Source: an uncultured Mesorhizobium sp. (GTDB taxonomy: Bacteria; Pseudomonadota; Alphaproteobacteria; Rhizobiales; Rhizobiaceae). From it: a DNA stretch of 6,753 bases. The stretch spans positions 1 to 6,753 of the forward strand of contig CATMOC010000201.1 of the NCBI GenBank assembly GCA_950071955.1. Reading direction: 5' to 3'. Position numbers and translations under genes: made by a program. Positions 5,189 to 6,753 of this stretch are shown one piece after another (within the stretch, counting starts at the first letter, position 1; each line of letters begins with the position of its first letter). The notes below the pieces were generated by a model, which searched no databases, had not been told where the DNA came from, and saw only the letters and a program-made list of their open reading frames with translations.

Positions 5189-6753
5189 TGTGAACCTTCT
5201 CTTCCTGCCTGTTCCTGGTGCTCGGGAGTTCGTCGGCGGGACCGCTGTCGGAAGCCGGCAGGATCACGCGGATCAGCGCACCCTTTCCATCGAAGAAGTC
5301 GGCCGGGGCATCGTGGAGCTCCAGCCGCCCTCCGTGATCCTCGATGATCTTCTTGACGATAGCGAGACCGAGGCCAGTGCCCTTGGCTCGCGTGGTCATG
5401 TACGGCTCCAGGAGCCGCTGGCGGTTTTCGGCCGGCAGACCCTTTCCATTGTCCACGACGTCCACGGTGATCCAGTCGTCCTTGCGCGAGGCGGCGATCA
5501 GGATGACGCCGGCCTGCCCGTTCTTCCGTTCGTTCGATTCGATCGCCTCGGAGGCGTTCTTGATCAGGTTTCCGAACGCCTGGCTCATCAGCCGGCTGTC
5601 GAACCGGCCGATGAGAGGTTCGTTTCCGAAGGCGCGGCGGAACTCCACGTCGGAATTGCCGACCTCGACCAGGAACGACGCCTCCCGCAGTGCCTCGCGC
5701 AGATCCATCGGTTCCATCGCGGGCTTTGGCATGCGCGCAAAGGCGGAGAATTCGTCGACCATGCGGCCGATGTCCCCGACCTGCCGGATGATCGTGTCGA
5801 TGCACTGGTCGAAGACGCCGCGGTCCTCGGTGATCACTTTTCCGTAGCGCCGGCGGATGCGCTCCGCCGAAAGCTGGATCGGCGTCAGGGGGTTCTTGAT
5901 CTCGTGGGCGATGCGCCGAGCCACGTCCGCCCAGGCCGAGGATCGCTGCGCCTGCACCAGGTCGGTGATGTCGTCGATCGTGACCACGTATGACGGCAGT
6001 TCGGATTTCTTGTCGCCCTCCTCGATCGTCACCTGGACGTTGAAGGTGCGTTCCACGCCGCCGCGGCTGAAGGTGACCTGCTCGCGGTGGACCGCCCTGC
6101 CCGACGAGCGCGACACCTCGAACACCCGGCCGATATGCGGCAGGATCGACGAAAGGCGTTCGCCTTCCGAACTCGTCGCGCGGATCCCGAGCATGGTCTC
6201 GGCGGACCTGTTCACGATCGTGATCACCCCCTCGGCGTCGACGCCCACGATGCCGGCGCTGACGCCCGCCAGAACCGCCTCGGAAAAGCGCCGCCGCTCG
6301 TCGATCTGGTCCTTGGCCGCGAGGATCTCGTTGCGCTGCGACTTGAGCTGCAGCAGCATCTTGTTGAACGTATCGCTGAGCGACGCGACGTCCCCGTCCG
6401 AATTGCGGACGGGAACGGAGACGTCGAGGTTTCCGGTCGCGACCTCGTCGGCAGCGCCGATGAGGCGGCGGATGGGCCGCACGAGGCGGTCGGCGACCGC
6501 GATGCCGGTCCAGATGGCCGACAGGATGATGATCAGCGTCAGCCCGAGATAGATGAGCGCGAACGCGACCTGGACGGTCGTGCGGCTGCCTTCGAGCGCG
6601 CCGTAGTCGTCCGCGTTGGCCCGCACGATCTGCCGCGCGCGGATCACCTCGGGATCCACCAGCCTGATCGTGTAGAGATAGACGTCCTCGATTTCGCGCA
6701 GGCGGATGATGGCGCCCACGATGTTGCGGGTGCGCGGCTCGATCAGCACCGGC
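5178..6753 (-). CDS. ntrY: Sensor histidine kinase NtrY (5' end outside the window)
   Basis: NtrY is an inner-membrane kinase that phosphorylates NtrX, reported in several alphaproteobacteria to respond to nitrogen or redox state. Only the last 524 or so of an expected 750-plus residues are present; the coding frame is open to the edge, and the first GTG in frame (6749-6747) is an internal valine. Counting from it, the order is: the end of the periplasmic region, a transmembrane helix (about 59-85, VQVAFALIYLGLTLIIILSA), HAMP (86-138), PAS (about 150-265, ending in VVTIDDITDL), the H box HEIKNPLTP with phosphoacceptor H282, the N box at about 394-398, the D box DNGKG at 433-437 and the G box GTGLGLAIV at 457-465. 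All kinase motifs are intact. The stop TGA (5180-5178) lies inside ntrX. The upstream ntrB/ntrC genes usual for this locus would lie outside the window. Confidence 0.96.
   Translation of the reverse strand, partial: PVLIEPRTRNIVGAIIRLREIEDVYLYTIRLVDPEVIRARQIVRANADDYGALEGSRTTVQVAFALIYLGLTLIIILSAIWTGIAVADRLVRPIRRLIGAADEVATGNLDVSVPVRNSDGDVASLSDTFNKMLLQLKSQRNEILAAKDQIDERRRFSEAVLAGVSAGIVGVDAEGVITIVNRSAETMLGIRATSSEGERLSSILPHIGRVFEVSRSSGRAVHREQVTFSRGGVERTFNVQVTIEEGDKKSELPSYVVTIDDITDLVQAQRSSAWADVARRIAHEIKNPLTPIQLSAERIRRRYGKVITEDRGVFDQCIDTIIRQVGDIGRMVDEFSAFARMPKPAMEPMDLREALREASFLVEVGNSDVEFRRAFGNEPLIGRFDSRLMSQAFGNLIKNASEAIESNERKNGQAGVILIAASRKDDWITVDVVDNGKGLPAENRQRLLEPYMTTRAKGTGLGLAIVKKIIEDHGGRLELHDAPADFFDGKGALIRVILPASDSGPADELPSTRNRQEEKVHNGV

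Noticed and set aside
3794..5347. 517-codon open frame on the plus strand
   Set aside because: It lies antisense to ntrX and ntrY, has a low-complexity Arg/His/Asp-rich translation typical of GC-rich shadow frames, and matches no family I know.
5178..6749. GTG at 6749 as the true start of NtrY
   Set aside because: The frame is open to the window edge, the GTG is an internal valine in the conserved PVLIEPRTRN stretch, and the periplasmic and N-terminal membrane regions are missing, so the gene is cut by the window.
1..6753. CRISPR array, tRNA, rRNA, insertion sequence or defence system
   Set aside because: No spaced direct repeats, tRNA-like cloverleaf, transposase or nuclease signature was seen on either strand; the window is mostly conserved housekeeping genes.

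Overview
The window is a block of genes that all lie on the minus strand. It carries the alphaproteobacterial order ntrY (5' end cut by the window edge) - ntrX - trkA - D-amino-acid aminotransferase - hfq - hflX. This order, the protein sequences, the short Hfq, the lack of a GAFTGA loop in NtrX and a GC content of roughly 60-65% (estimated by counting a few lines) point to a member of the Hyphomicrobiales (Rhizobiales), for example the Phyllobacteriaceae/Mesorhizobium side. The exact genus is a guess.

In the direction of transcription (right to left), the window opens inside ntrY, a membrane histidine kinase with its last transmembrane segment, HAMP, PAS and kinase domains intact. Its stop overlaps the start of ntrX, the cognate response regulator, by 11 bases. 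Nineteen bases later comes trkA, the NAD-binding regulatory subunit of Trk potassium uptake, at full length. After 52 bases comes a fold-type IV aminotransferase of the D-amino-acid type. A 138-base gap with inverted repeats precedes hfq, the RNA chaperone, and hflX begins on the codon directly after the hfq stop. The tight spacing suggests one or two transcripts: ntrYX-trkA-dat, and hfq-hflX with its own leader. The genes link nitrogen/redox-responsive signalling, potassium homeostasis, D-amino-acid metabolism, sRNA regulation and ribosome rescue.

The one clearly abnormal place is the left end. HflX is normal up to and just past its P-loop (about residue 259, base 354). The reading frame then continues in phase into about 83 residues that are not HflX: the switch regions, the G3, G4 and G5 motifs and the C-terminal domain are all missing. 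A short stretch of the replacement resembles the conserved segment of D-2-hydroxyacid dehydrogenases and the rest is unrecognised. The first 240 bases are also lower in GC, and the gene expected after hflX in related genomes (mazG) is not visible in the 101 bases left. This is either a recombination or insertion breakpoint or an assembly chimera, and the sequence alone cannot separate them. I see no mobile-element, tRNA, rRNA or CRISPR signature. Apart from the left end, the window is an ordinary conserved chromosomal region.
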